A DNA stretch of 64,000 bases from Hymenobacter psoromatis (lineage in GTDB: Bacteria; Bacteroidota; Bacteroidia; Cytophagales; Hymenobacteraceae), in the NCBI GenBank assembly GCA_001596155.1, contig CP014771.1, forward strand, positions 5,180,844 to 5,244,843, in the 5' to 3' direction. Position 1 is the first letter of the stretch. Every line of letters begins with the position of its first letter. The notes below the pieces were generated by a model. The model worked only from the letters and a program-made list of their open reading frames with translations. It was not told the DNA's origin and did no database searches. This document shows, piece after piece, positions 1 to 8,321 of the stretch. A program made the translations under genes and the position numbers.

Positions 1-66
1 CTGCCGCGCTACCTGCCCCCCAAAATCCCCGACCTGCGCATCTTCCTGCGGTCCCTGACAGTCTGA
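1..66 (+). CDS. C-terminal end of a truncated unknown protein
   Basis: The reading frame is open from the window edge to a TGA at 64-66 and gives a 21-residue tail (starting LPRYLPPKIP, ending LRSLTV). It is too short to assign to a family. It is followed by about 200 bases without a gene before the Met-rich lipoprotein. It may equally be a chance open frame, because only 21 codons are visible. Confidence 0.3.
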   Translation: MPRYLPPKIPDLRIFLRSLTV

Positions 67-266
67 TTTTACCTGTGCGCCCCGGCTCGCGTCGGTACGG
101 CTCTGCCGTGCCCGGCGCGGGCCGGGGCGCAGCTACGTCCAGCTGAGTGGGCCTTTGACCTACTGTTTTGGGACTTTCACGGCTTGCGTTGCCTCATTTT
201 GCCGGGGCAGGACGAGCACGCAAAATATTGCTAATTAACTCTTTTTACCCATTTCCACTCATTACC

Positions 267-1604
267 ATGAAACCTATTCAACCACTTACCCTGGGATTAG
301 GGTTGTTGCTGGCCTCGTGCTCGGCCAGCCACACCACTACTGAGCCCCGCAAGGAACTCAGCTACATCCGGGGGCCGTACAACGCGGCGTTTTTTCGTCG
401 GCACGGCCCTTCCGAAGCCTACTCGGCGGGCTTCCACTACCACCACGGCAAGCAGCACGACTTGCTGCTGCAAACCAAGCTGGCCGACCGCGAGAAGGTA
501 GATGCCGACTTCGATGCCTCGGTGTTCGATTACGTGAAGAACAAGAAGTCCAAAGTTGGCCCCTCCATGTCGCTGTATGGCCCCTACACCGCACGGGTGG
601 CCTGGAAGCTGTTTCGCACCATTGACTGGACGCACCAGCACCACGAGCAGACCTACGACATTATGGCCAGCCAGAAGGTGGCCTGGGACAAGAAAAAGGA
701 GTGGACCGACCGCGCCGTGAAGCTCTACCTGGCTCGCAACAAGGACGTGGCCCGCTCGGTGGCTCCGCTCGACATCACCATGCGCCGGGCGGCCTGCATG
801 ATGAAGCCCTACTTCACCTACTACCGCAACTTCTATCCCAAGTCGAACTCCGAAGCCTGGGTGGCCCACTGGTGGCACCCAGCCATCTACGAGGCGCAGA
901 TGATAAGCGGTAACGCCGACGGGGGCCAGGAGGCCGCCCTCAAGGCCGTGAATGATTTAATGTTCGCACAGGTGTACCCCAACCGGCCGCAACGCATGGT
1001 CCTGAGTCGTGAGCTGATGCCGCGCTACTCGCGCATGTCGCCCGAATCGGCCAACATCTTCGACAATCTGCACATGCTGCACGGGCTGGCTTATGATATT
1101 CTGGCCTACGAGGGCTGGACCGAGCAGCAGCAGCGCGACGAATTGTACCGCGTCATCGCGGCCATGAGCTACCAGCCGGGCGACGAGAAATACGTGCGCA
1201 AGTTCGACCTGCCCCACCCCGACGTAGACCCGCGCCAGTACCCCGCCTGGATGGCCAGCTCAGAGGGCTCGATGTCGAAAATCATGAACGAGATGATGGA
1301 CGAGATGATGCCGCTGATGATGCCGGACATGACCCCCGATATGAAGGAAAAGATGATGGCGCAGTTCCAAATGAAGATGCGCCCCGGCATGGAGCCCGGT
1401 GAAATCGAGGGCTCCCTGCACGATGCCATGATGAAGATGATGCCCGGCATGAAGATGATGCCCGGCGGCCTGGAGCCCGGCAAAACGCCCGAGATGATGC
1501 GCGATACCATGCTCAAGGGCTGGCAGGAAAAGCACGGTGATATGCCCGACGTGCCTTCCCTACCTATGAACGTAGAGCCGACTTTGGCGGCCTTCGGCAA
1601 GTAA
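267..1604 (+). CDS. Met-rich lipoprotein, probable copper-binding
   Basis: A 445-residue exported protein. I chose the ATG at 267 rather than the upstream in-frame start because it opens a classic lipoprotein signal (MKPIQP, hydrophobic run, LLASC lipobox). The body has many aromatic and His residues, such as YHHGKQHD and DWTHQHHEQ. The last 120 residues are very rich in methionine (MMDEMMPLMMPDM, MMKMMPGMKMM), which is typical of Cu(I)-chelating segments. I recognise no named family. It sits first in a run of small plus-strand genes that ends in a DUF305 protein and metal-binding lipoproteins, so a periplasmic or outer-membrane copper-buffering role is inferred, not shown. Confidence 0.75.
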   Translation: MKPIQPLTLGLGLLLASCSASHTTTEPRKELSYIRGPYNAAFFRRHGPSEAYSAGFHYHHGKQHDLLLQTKLADREKVDADFDASVFDYVKNKKSKVGPSMSLYGPYTARVAWKLFRTIDWTHQHHEQTYDIMASQKVAWDKKKEWTDRAVKLYLARNKDVARSVAPLDITMRRAACMMKPYFTYYRNFYPKSNSEAWVAHWWHPAIYEAQMISGNADGGQEAALKAVNDLMFAQVYPNRPQRMVLSRELMPRYSRMSPESANIFDNLHMLHGLAYDILAYEGWTEQQQRDELYRVIAAMSYQPGDEKYVRKFDLPHPDVDPRQYPAWMASSEGSMSKIMNEMMDEMMPLMMPDMTPDMKEKMMAQFQMKMRPGMEPGEIEGSLHDAMMKMMPGMKMMPGGLEPGKTPEMMRDTMLKGWQEKHGDMPDVPSLPMNVEPTLAAFGK

Positions 1605-1685
1605 CCCGCTTCGTTTTCTCAGCAAGGTAAGTACCCGGTGCGCTGGGTACCCCACTCATTTTTTCATTCCGAATTAATTATTGAC

Positions 1686-2477
1686 ATGACCTTTTTTGTA
1701 TTTTTTCGCGCAATAGCAGTCTTGCTGTTGCTGCTTTGTCTGGCACCACTGGCCCAGGCCCAATCCGACCAGCTCAACCTGGAAGGGGGCTTCGGCACCC
1801 GCCTGGAAGATGCCTACGCCACGGCCTACGGTAACCGCGAGCTGCAACTGCCCGTGACGTACCGGCGCAGCCGCGACGGCCGCAACCTGGTGCAGTACGT
1901 CCCCACGCTCGAAATCGGGCCGTTTCGTAACACCCAGTTTTCGGTGGGCGTGCCCTTGTACAGCGGTAACGGCGACCGCACGGGCAGCGGCAACGTGCAG
2001 TTTAAGGGCCTATATAATTTCAACACCGAGGGCCGGTTCGTGCCGGCGATGGCCGTAGCCGGCGAGCTGGACCTGAGCACCGGCCGCGACAACTACGGCA
2101 CGGATTACGCCGGCACGTTTATTCTCACCAAGGGTATTCTGAGCCGGTTGGGCCTGCACCGGCTGCACGCCAACCTGCTCTACCGCCGCAACAACCAGCC
2201 GCAACTGGTGGCGGAGGGCGGCGAAATCATCGGCGAGCGCCTTGACCGCTTCACGTTGCTGGTCGGTTATTCCGGGCGCATTTTTCCCCAATCAACGCTC
2301 ATCGTGGACTTCGTGCGCGAGCAGCTACCCCTGCGTGGCCAGTTAGGCTCGTCGGTAGAGGCCGGCCTGCGCCGACAGATGAATCCGCGCATGGTCATGT
2401 CGGGCGGGGTCGCGGTGGGTGTGGGTACCGATGCGGACAAGTACCGCCTCAACCTGGCCATTCAGCAGTCGTTCTAA
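1686..2477 (+). CDS. Outer-membrane beta-barrel protein (MetA-pathway/transporter-like)
   Basis: 263 residues from the ATG at 1686, which begins a clear signal peptide (MTFFVFF, Leu-rich core, cleavage near AQAQ). The mature part has alternating hydrophobic and polar strands and ends in a phenylalanine (IQQSF), the usual end of an outer-membrane barrel. The pattern, with a QLPVTY strand, a GVPLY strand and a G-LDLSTG strand, resembles the small transporter-like barrels annotated as phenol-degradation meta-pathway family in metal-resistance loci. Substrate unknown. It lies 81 bases after the Met-rich lipoprotein, probably in one transcript. Confidence 0.65.
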   Translation: MTFFVFFRAIAVLLLLLCLAPLAQAQSDQLNLEGGFGTRLEDAYATAYGNRELQLPVTYRRSRDGRNLVQYVPTLEIGPFRNTQFSVGVPLYSGNGDRTGSGNVQFKGLYNFNTEGRFVPAMAVAGELDLSTGRDNYGTDYAGTFILTKGILSRLGLHRLHANLLYRRNNQPQLVAEGGEIIGERLDRFTLLVGYSGRIFPQSTLIVDFVREQLPLRGQLGSSVEAGLRRQMNPRMVMSGGVAVGVGTDADKYRLNLAIQQSF

Positions 2478-2538
2478 TGCGCGGCGGCTGGTAGCTAAGA
2501 CCGGTCGCCGCCTATTTTTCTTCTTAACTCCTTTTTCC

Positions 2539-3057
2539 ATGCTTACCCGTCAATCGCTGCTACTGTGGTGGGGGCTCACCGTCACGGTGGCCTACCTGCT
2601 GACTGAATACTTTGGCCACACGATGGAACACGGCCACCATGCCGTGCTCTATACCTGGACCGCCGCCATGCTGGTGCCGGTGGCTCTCACGCTGGGGCTG
2701 GGCGGCCGGGCCAATGCCTTGGTGTGGGTGTGGGCCGGGGCCACGGTGCTGGCGATGGTCGAAAACTTCGGAGCCCACGCCTCTGAATCCAAGCCGCTGA
2801 TGCAGTTCAGCTTTCATACGCTGTGGTTCTTGTTTGGGGCTGTCGGCTTCGCCTACACTGCCGCTGTGGTCGAGGGTAGCACCCGCAAGCGGCTCTACGC
2901 CGTTGCCGCGCTGCTCAACCTCATCGGAGCAGGTCTGCTGCTGGTCAACCACGACTTTTTGAAGGGCTACCAGTTTATTGTATTGGCCCTGATTCAGGGC
3001 GTGCCGATGCTGCTCGACGTACCGCTGCGCCGACAGCACGAGGCACAGGCGGGGTAG
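2539..3057 (+). CDS. Polytopic membrane protein, unknown
   Basis: 172 residues from the ATG at 2539. I see about six hydrophobic helices separated by short loops. The first loop carries a His cluster (FGHTMEHGHHAV) that could bind metal. Starting upstream would give a hydrophilic stretch overlapping the previous gene in another frame, so the internal ATG is preferred. No family recognised. Position between a barrel protein and a VOC-type protein in a metal locus suggests, but does not prove, a metal-related role. Confidence 0.6.
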   Translation: MLTRQSLLLWWGLTVTVAYLLTEYFGHTMEHGHHAVLYTWTAAMLVPVALTLGLGGRANALVWVWAGATVLAMVENFGAHASESKPLMQFSFHTLWFLFGAVGFAYTAAVVEGSTRKRLYAVAALLNLIGAGLLLVNHDFLKGYQFIVLALIQGVPMLLDVPLRRQHEAQAG

Positions 3058-3110
3058 GAGGCCGGCTCGGCTGACTTTTTCCTGTTCGTTTATATTTCAT
3101 CGATTCACTC

Positions 3111-3452
3111 ATGGCCATTCAATTCATTTTCGCCCCCGACCTGCTGGCTTCCCTGCGCTGGTACGCTGATGTGCTCAACCTGCCCGAAGAGGCTATGCAA
3201 GCCGACCCGCCCACGCTCCAGGTACCCGGTGCCGACACGCTGGTATTCTCCACGCAGGGCCGGCCGGGGTCGCACGTTCTCCCGGTTGGTTCGGCCGCTA
3301 CCGCCCGGCAGCGGTTTGAGCACCGCCCGCTGGTACCGGGCGAAAATCAGGGGCGGATAGTGGCGGCCGGCCCCGGTCACCTCTCCCTGATTGACCCGGC
3401 CAACAACCAACTCACGCTCCTGGAGCCGGACAGCGGGGGGCTAACCTCCTGA
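3111..3452 (+). CDS. VOC (glyoxalase/bleomycin-resistance) family protein
   Basis: 113 residues beginning AIQFIFAPDLLASLRWYADVLNL, which matches the usual beta-alpha opening of a vicinal-oxygen-chelate domain (a short strand, then a helix ending in W/FY.DVL.L). The end, LSLIDPANNQLTLLEP, resembles the DPdGN.lel closing motif. The metal-ligand pattern is weak, so enzyme activity cannot be predicted. It starts 53 bases after the previous gene. Confidence 0.5.
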   Translation: MAIQFIFAPDLLASLRWYADVLNLPEEAMQADPPTLQVPGADTLVFSTQGRPGSHVLPVGSAATARQRFEHRPLVPGENQGRIVAAGPGHLSLIDPANNQLTLLEPDSGGLTS

Positions 3453-3546
3453 ATACCAGGCTTTAAAGCGCCGGCCTACGGATTAGGCAGATTCCTTGGC
3501 AGTCAAGCCAACACACTTCTCTCTTCTAATCTATTTTTTCGTCCTA

Positions 3547-4017
3547 ATGGAACACAAAACCCCTTACTCCCGCTTTTTTCTGATGCTGGGCACCTCCCTG
3601 GTGGCCATGTACGCCGTGATGTACCTGAACGTCTACGAGTGGGACCACGTGTATTTCAGCCTCACCCGCGTATATATGGCCCTGCTCATGCTAGTGCCGA
3701 TGACCCTGATTATGATGGGTTTTATGTGGAGTATGTACCCTAACAAGCAGGGCAACGCCCTGATTATGGGGGGTAGCCTAGTAGCCTTCGTGGTGGTCAT
3801 CATTATGGTGCGCTCCCAAACCTTTATTGGCGACACACTCTGGATGAAGGCCATGATTCCGCACCACTCCATTGCCATCATGGTCAGCAAGCGTGCGGAT
3901 ATCAAGGACCCGGAGGTGCGCCAGCTGGCCGACAGCATCATTGCGGCCCAAGAGCGCGAAATTAAGCAGATGCAGCGGATGCTGGCCCGGCTGGAACGGG
4001 CGCGGGTCGCGCAGTAG
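3547..4017 (+). CDS. DUF305 family membrane-anchored protein
   Basis: 156 residues from the ATG at 3547. Three or so transmembrane helices (LMLGTSLVAMYAVMYL; ALLMLVPMTLIMMGFMW; LIMGGSLVAFVVVIIMV) precede the DUF305 signature: a WMKAMIPHHSIAIMVSKRA helix and a C-terminal helix with I..AQ..EI.QM..ML. DUF305 domains are ferritin-like four-helix folds often found with copper-resistance genes; the paired histidines and methionines are candidate metal ligands. Function in this locus is inferred from that association only. Confidence 0.85.
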   Translation: MEHKTPYSRFFLMLGTSLVAMYAVMYLNVYEWDHVYFSLTRVYMALLMLVPMTLIMMGFMWSMYPNKQGNALIMGGSLVAFVVVIIMVRSQTFIGDTLWMKAMIPHHSIAIMVSKRADIKDPEVRQLADSIIAAQEREIKQMQRMLARLERARVAQ

Positions 4018-4138
4018 CCAGCGTCATCCGGGGGCAGACCCGGAAACAGCGCCAGTAGTTAGGGGATTATGGTCAACCGAAAAACCGGGGTAAGTAGCTA
4101 ATAATCTGCGCGCTCTGCTGGTTTGCGCCGTTATTCTT

Positions 4139-4396
4139 GAGGTGCTGACAGGGGCGGATAAGTTATTGATTGATGTTACGCAAGGCTCATCCACCCGGAC
4201 CGTGCGCGAGCTAAAGCCGAGGGCATCACCAAGCTGGCCATGCGCTCGGGCGATAGAGAAGAGACACGCGGGTACGATGTGGGAAGCGGTGTTTGCCGAC
4301 GTGGGCGTGGCTTTGCTGGCCATTTTGAACGCCGTGCTCATTCGGCGCATGAATCTTCTCTCGCCTCCCACCTTGCCGCTGGCCGCCAACCGATAG
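4139..4396 (+). pseudogene. Heavy-metal P-type ATPase remnant
   Basis: Two fragments of a Cd/Zn/Cu-type P1B ATPase survive in different frames. Near 4208-4258 the hinge region reads ELK then, one base out of frame, AEGITKLAMRSGDRE; the family normally reads ELKAEGI..VMLSGD. Near 4262-4350 the C-terminus reads MWEAVFADVGVALLAILNAV, followed by LIRRM, a near-perfect family ending. Everything between (ATP-binding and TM7-8) is missing. The gene is dead by deletion and frameshift. Confidence 0.75.
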
Positions 4397-4438
4397 CCTC
4401 GACTTGCCTGCCGCGTCTTTCGCCTAATACCAGTACCC

Positions 4439-4646
4439 ATGATTTTACCCTTACTGCTCCTACCCCCCGCCGCGCCGGCGGCCCTGGCCTGGACCACGAT
4501 TCTGCTGTTTTCGCTGCTGCCCGCCGTGGTGATGGTGGGGGGCGGTAGTGGCCGTGCAGCGCCCGCCGGGGCCGGCGCTGCGCCATTCTGCATTTCGCGG
4601 CCGGCGTGGTGTTCTCGGTAGTGGCCGTGGAACTCATCCCCGCGCA
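4439..4646 (+). pseudogene. 5' fragment of a ZIP-family metal transporter
   Basis: The ATG at 4439 opens MILPLLLLPP and a hydrophobic helix (TTILLFSLLPAVVMVGG). The frame then changes and continues with VAVQRPPGPALR and finally ILHFAAGVVFSVVAVELIP, a typical ZIP TM2 region. The coding sequence stops at this point because it runs directly into sequence from another gene (see next entry). The matching 3' half of a ZIP gene is found at about 21678-22053. Confidence 0.7.
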
Positions 4647-4880
4647 GCTAAAGCTGCCAGTGCTGGTAGCCGTGTCCGCGCCGCCCGCGTTGCGCCTGGC
4701 TCACCGCTCGCTTACCCCCACCTACCCGGCCGATGAGCCGGCCGCAACGCCGTGATTGGCAACTACTGCCCCGCCGCCCGCCTGCCCCGCCTACGTGCGG
4801 AGCCATGCCTTTTTGGTTTAGCTTCTGGGTGTTACTTTATGCTCCCGGTCCGTCGGCCGTGGGACTTTCGTGCGTGCGGC
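4638..4880 (+). pseudogene. Decayed copy of the HYC_CC_PP gene 3' end
   Basis: Bases 4640-4880 align along their length with about 22487-22720, the 3' end of the HYC_CC_PP gene plus its downstream spacer. Shared stretches include CAGCT.AAGCTGCC, GGTAGCCGTG, CCCCACCTACCC and GCTTCTGGGTGTT. The copy has substitutions and an in-frame stop, and no start. It is joined on its left to a ZIP transporter fragment and on its right to a CusB tail. Confidence 0.75.
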
Positions 4881-5017
4881 TGGGCACGGCCGGCGCGGTG
4901 CCCGTGCTCGGCGGCTTGCGGCCCGGCGACCGGCTGGCCGGGGCCTACCTGCTGCAAGGCGAATTCACCCTGCGCCAGGGAGCCGGCGACGACTACATGA
5001 GTGGCCTGGCCAGGTAG
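4880..5017 (+). pseudogene. Decayed 3' end of a CusB-type adaptor gene
   Basis: The translation [20 protein letters not shown] and then [21 protein letters not shown] matches the C-terminus of the intact adaptor at 30001-30144 (GVRPGDRLVV, AYLLESEFTLRRGAGDDHMSG). Only the last 45 codons remain. The join to HYC_CC_PP downstream sequence at about 4880 implies that a cus operon copy lost everything from after the HYC_CC_PP gene to the end of the last adaptor gene. Confidence 0.8.
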
Positions 5018-5091
5018 CGCCTCAATTGATTTCATCACCTCCGTTTCGGGCTGCGGTTCAGCCCTGTGTCTTCCTTTTTTTCAACAATCCC

Positions 5092-5340
5092 ATGAGTAAG
5101 TTCCTCACCTACGGCCTGGCCCTGGCCAGTCTGACCCTATTTGCCACCGGCTGCTCCGACAACAAGAGCCCCACCGAAACCACCACGGCTACCCCCGTCA
5201 CTGCGGCCGCCCCCCCCGACAGCACCGCCGTACCCGCTGGCCTGGCTACCCAGTACACCTGCCCCATGCACCCCGAAGTGGTGGCCGACCAGCCCGGCAA
5301 GTGCCCGAAGTGCGGCATGAACCTGGTGGTGAAAAAGTAA
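5092..5340 (+). CDS. Heavy-metal-binding-domain lipoprotein
   Basis: 82 residues from the ATG at 5092. Residues 1-20 are a lipoprotein signal (LFATGC lipobox). After a Thr/Pro/Ala linker comes one heavy-metal-binding domain: [19 protein letters not shown], then KCGMNLV. This YTCPMHP...CP.CGM.L module is the one found at the N-terminus of CusB-type adaptors, and the same module occurs in both adaptors at 27306-30144. Probably a periplasmic Cu/Ag chaperone or buffer. The gene stands alone after the pseudogene cluster. Confidence 0.85.
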   Translation: MSKFLTYGLALASLTLFATGCSDNKSPTETTTATPVTAAAPPDSTAVPAGLATQYTCPMHPEVVADQPGKCPKCGMNLVVKK

Positions 5341-5429
5341 ATTGACGGAGAAGGAGTCACTTTTATATTATTATTGAGGTCATAAATTTAACTTCATGCA
5401 CTCTCATAAAGTAATATTTCTCTCATCTG

Positions 5430-5546
5430 GTGCTGCCCGCCGTGCCCGTCGTAGCCGATATGGTCCCCGACGACGTGGGCCAGTAGGCCTACCACTGCCA
5501 CACGAGCAACCACGCGGCGGCGGGTATGGCCACTTTTATGCGGTAA
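5430..5546 (+). pseudogene. C-terminal remnant of a multicopper oxidase
   Basis: Translation from 5430 gives VLPAVPVVADMVPDDVGQ, a TAG stop in place of the expected Trp codon, then AYHCHTSNHAAAGMATFMR and TAA. The HCH...H....M pattern is the type-1/type-3 copper ligand motif at the end of multicopper oxidases. No upstream oxidase sequence precedes it, so this is a terminal fragment with a nonsense mutation. It is not a copy of the intact oxidase at 5772-8321, whose equivalent reads HCHILYHLTSGM. Confidence 0.75.
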
Positions 5547-5568
5547 ATCCGTAATTAGTCCTATAAAG

Positions 5569-5621
5569 CGTAAAACAGCAAGTCTGGTAGTCGACTTGAC
5601 TTCCAGGCTTGCTGTTTTACG
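5569..5621. terminator. Strong hairpin between convergent genes
   Basis: CGTAAAACAGCAAG at 5569-5582 is exactly complementary to CTTGCTGTTTTACG at 5608-5621. The stem extends inward (TCTGG with CCAGG, one G-U pair) to about 19 bp around a 15-base loop. It lies between the plus-strand metal-binding lipoprotein and the end of the minus-strand copper oxidase, so it could terminate transcription from both sides. Confidence 0.7.
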
Positions 5622-5771
5622 TTTGGTTGGTAGGCACGCGAAGTCGCCGGCTTTTCTGTGTTTATCAGCACCTGGCAGTGGCTGCGGAATGGCTCACGCA
5701 GCCAATAAGCTTACCGCTGATGGGTCCTTCGCTGGTGAACACTATCAAATTGAAGCCAGCCCGGAAGACCG

Positions 5772-8321
5772 CTAAAACCGCACCCTCAGGCCGCCACCGC
5801 CGCCAAAGCGGTTATCGTAGCTACCCATCAGCGAGAAGTTGCGGGAGAGCATATACTCTAGCCCGCTGTTCCAGACTACTTGCTTGGAGAAGTTGCGGTT
5901 GTTTTCCAGCTTGTTTACCCACCCAAAGTCAACCTGGTACTCATAATAGCCGAACGCCAGCAGTCGGGGGAAAATCATAATCTCGCGGCCCAGGCTGATG
6001 CGGGGGCGCAGCTGGTTGTCGATACGGGCATCGAGGCTGAACAGGTAGGGCGTCAGGAAGCGCAGGCCGACTACGGCCGTCGTGGTGGTTTTAATCACCA
6101 CCTTGCCGTTCACCTGTTCTGTGGCGGGCGACATCATTCGTTTCCGGAAGTTCTCTACGTTTACGCCCCCAAACACGCGCAGGTAGTCGTAGAGGTAACG
6201 CTCGTAGGTAGCCTCCGTTTCCATATTGCGGTTCCAGCCGTTCTCCACGCTCAGGTTAAACTGGTTGCGGATGTTGGACGATACAAGGTTCAACGTGCCC
6301 ATGTGCGAGGCGGCGTCGAGCAGGCCCCAGGTATAGTACTTATCAGTCTCGTGTAGTAGTTTGCTCACCGGTGAGCCCTTCAGGCGCGGGTCGCGGGGCG
6401 TATCGTAGCTCACGATGCGGGCCATGCCACTGGTGAGGTGGTAGAGAATGTGGCAGTGCAGAAACCAGTCACCCGACTCATCGCCCAGCACCTCAATCGT
6501 GACCTGCTTCATGGGCGGCACGTTCACGACGTTCTTCAAAGGTGAGTACTCGCCGTTTTCGTTGATGACCCGGAAAAAGTGCCCGTGCAGGTGCATGGGG
6601 TGGTGCATCATCGTCAGGTTGTTGTAGGAAATACGCGTAACCTGGTTGCGCCGAATCGGGATTTTATCGGCCGATTTCAGGGGCACGCCGTTCATGCTCC
6701 AGACGTAGCGTTGCATGTTGCCGGTGAGGTTGAGCAGCACGTTATGCACGGGTAGGCTGTCGGCGTAGGCCGTCCGCTTTAGCGCGCGCAGGTAGTCGTA
6801 GTTGTACTCCGAAAACATGTCCATGCCGCCCATGCCGGCCATCTTCTTGTCGCCGCCCATGTCCATGCCGGCCATCTTCTTGTCACCACTCATGTCCATG
6901 CCGGCCATTTTCTTGTCGCCGCTCATCGACATATCGTGTCCGGCGTGAGCCGTGTCAGCGGCCATCTTCGTGCCATCCATCTTCATGCCGGCCATATCGG
7001 GCTTAGATGAAGTCGGCTGGTCGCCCATCTTCATGCCGGCCATTTTCTTATCGCCGCTCATGTCCATGCCAGCCATCTTCTTGTCGCCATCCATATCTAT
7101 GCCGCCCATTTTCTGGCCGCCGCTCATATCCATGCCAGCCATTTTCTTGTCGCCGCTCATGTCCATGCCGCCCATGTCCCCTTTTTTATCCTTTTTGCCC
7201 ATCTGCATGCCCCAGTTGGCTTTCATCTGCTGAGGGTCAACGTGGTTGGGCCGGAACTTGAGGGCCGGCGCGCCCATGCGCATGTCCATCTTGGCCATCT
7301 GCTGCATGAGCGCGATTTTATCGGGCCGGACCAGCACCGGGCCAGCCACTACCGGGCCCGTGCCCAGGTAGGCCACGGTAGTGCCCGAACCGTCCTGGGC
7401 CATTGCCCGCAGCTCCAGCTTACCGGTGGGCGGAATGGTCACCAGAAAATCGTAGGTTTCGGCCACCGCGATGAACGTCTTGCTGTGCTTGACCGGCACC
7501 ACGTCTTGTCCGTCAGAAGCAACCAGCAGCGGGTCACCGCCCAGGCTCGTCCAGAACTGGGTCGAGGCCGAGCCGTTGACGACGCGCAGGCGCACCCGCT
7601 CGCCGGGCTTCAGGTCCGGATACTGCTGTTCCGGCTGGCCATTGACCAGGAAGGCATTATAGTACACGTCGGCGATGCCGAAGGCATTCATGCGCTGTTT
7701 CCAGAAGTTGAGCTGCGCCCCGAAGGCCCCGCGGGCAATTACGCGGTTGAGCGGCGTGGCCGTGCCCTTGGCGATGTTGTACCAGTCGGTGCCCCGCTTG
7801 AGGTAGCGCAGCACGTTTTTGGGCTTCTGATTGGTCCAGTCCGAGAATACCACTACCAATTCCTTGTCATACTTCAGACGTTCCTGCTTGGCCTCAATGA
7901 CGATAGCCCCAAATTCCCCGCTCTGCTCCTGTAGCATCGTGTGCGAGTGGTACCAGTAAGTGCCGGCCTGCTTGAGGGGAAACTGGTATTTCTGGGTCTG
8001 GCCCGGCTCAATGGGCGGCGTGTTGAGGTAGGGTACGCCGTCGTAGAAGTTGGGCACCAGCAGGCCATGCCAATGCACCGACGTTGCTACGGACATCTCG
8101 TTCTTGACGTAGATAACGGCGTAGTCACCCTCCGTGAAGTGCAACGTAGGACCAGGAACGCTACCGTTGACGGTCATACCCATCACGGGCTTGCCCGCCT
8201 TGTTCACCATCTCCTCCCGCATAGTCAGGCGGTACACGGTCGTATCGGTCTGGGCCCCGGCCGGCCGGACCATGAGCAACAGGCCGATTACAGCCAGGAT
8301 TTTACTAAAAGTAGAAGTCAT
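5772..8321 (-). CDS. copA: Multicopper oxidase (CopA-like) with Met-rich linker and CopB-like barrel
   Basis: 849 residues with a signal peptide (cleavage near PAGAQ). Cupredoxin domain 1 carries HWHG (83-86) and YWYHSH (122-127); domain 3 carries HPMHLHGHFF (574-583) and HCHILYHLTSGM (622-633), so all oxidase copper ligands appear intact. Residues about 380-502 are Met-rich repeats built on GDKKMAGMDMS, far longer than usual. After the last copper site about 190 residues continue (WGLLDAASHMG, ENGWNRNMETEATYERY) and end GGGGGLRVRF; this resembles CopB-type outer-membrane barrels, suggesting a CopA-CopB fusion anchored in the outer membrane. Expected role is Cu(I) oxidation and copper tolerance. 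It faces the same way as the complex I-like operon, 797 bases downstream of it. Confidence 0.9.
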   Translation of the reverse strand: MTSTFSKILAVIGLLLMVRPAGAQTDTTVYRLTMREEMVNKAGKPVMGMTVNGSVPGPTLHFTEGDYAVIYVKNEMSVATSVHWHGLLVPNFYDGVPYLNTPPIEPGQTQKYQFPLKQAGTYWYHSHTMLQEQSGEFGAIVIEAKQERLKYDKELVVVFSDWTNQKPKNVLRYLKRGTDWYNIAKGTATPLNRVIARGAFGAQLNFWKQRMNAFGIADVYYNAFLVNGQPEQQYPDLKPGERVRLRVVNGSASTQFWTSLGGDPLLVASDGQDVVPVKHSKTFIAVAETYDFLVTIPPTGKLELRAMAQDGSGTTVAYLGTGPVVAGPVLVRPDKIALMQQMAKMDMRMGAPALKFRPNHVDPQQMKANWGMQMGKKDKKGDMGGMDMSGDKKMAGMDMSGGQKMGGIDMDGDKKMAGMDMSGDKKMAGMKMGDQPTSSKPDMAGMKMDGTKMAADTAHAGHDMSMSGDKKMAGMDMSGDKKMAGMDMGGDKKMAGMGGMDMFSEYNYDYLRALKRTAYADSLPVHNVLLNLTGNMQRYVWSMNGVPLKSADKIPIRRNQVTRISYNNLTMMHHPMHLHGHFFRVINENGEYSPLKNVVNVPPMKQVTIEVLGDESGDWFLHCHILYHLTSGMARIVSYDTPRDPRLKGSPVSKLLHETDKYYTWGLLDAASHMGTLNLVSSNIRNQFNLSVENGWNRNMETEATYERYLYDYLRVFGGVNVENFRKRMMSPATEQVNGKVVIKTTTTAVVGLRFLTPYLFSLDARIDNQLRPRISLGREIMIFPRLLAFGYYEYQVDFGWVNKLENNRNFSKQVVWNSGLEYMLSRNFSLMGSYDNRFGGGGGLRVRF
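6818..7184 (-). repeat. Tandem Met-rich coding repeats in the copper oxidase
   Basis: Degenerate tandem units encode variants of MAGMDMSGDKK about ten times, with Gly-, His- and Lys-containing variants (GHDMSMSGDKK, GGQKMGGIDMDG). The period is mostly 11 codons. Such arrays bind Cu(I) and expand or contract by slippage. Confidence 0.85.

Noticed and set aside
6818..7184. Possible CRISPR array because of regular repeats
   Set aside because: The repeats are degenerate coding units of 33 bases without unique spacers or cas genes.
6952..7261. Plus-strand reading frames rich in Pro, Met and Ser/Cys opposite the copper oxidase
   Set aside because: They are antisense shadows of the Met-rich coding repeats; they have no start context or family.
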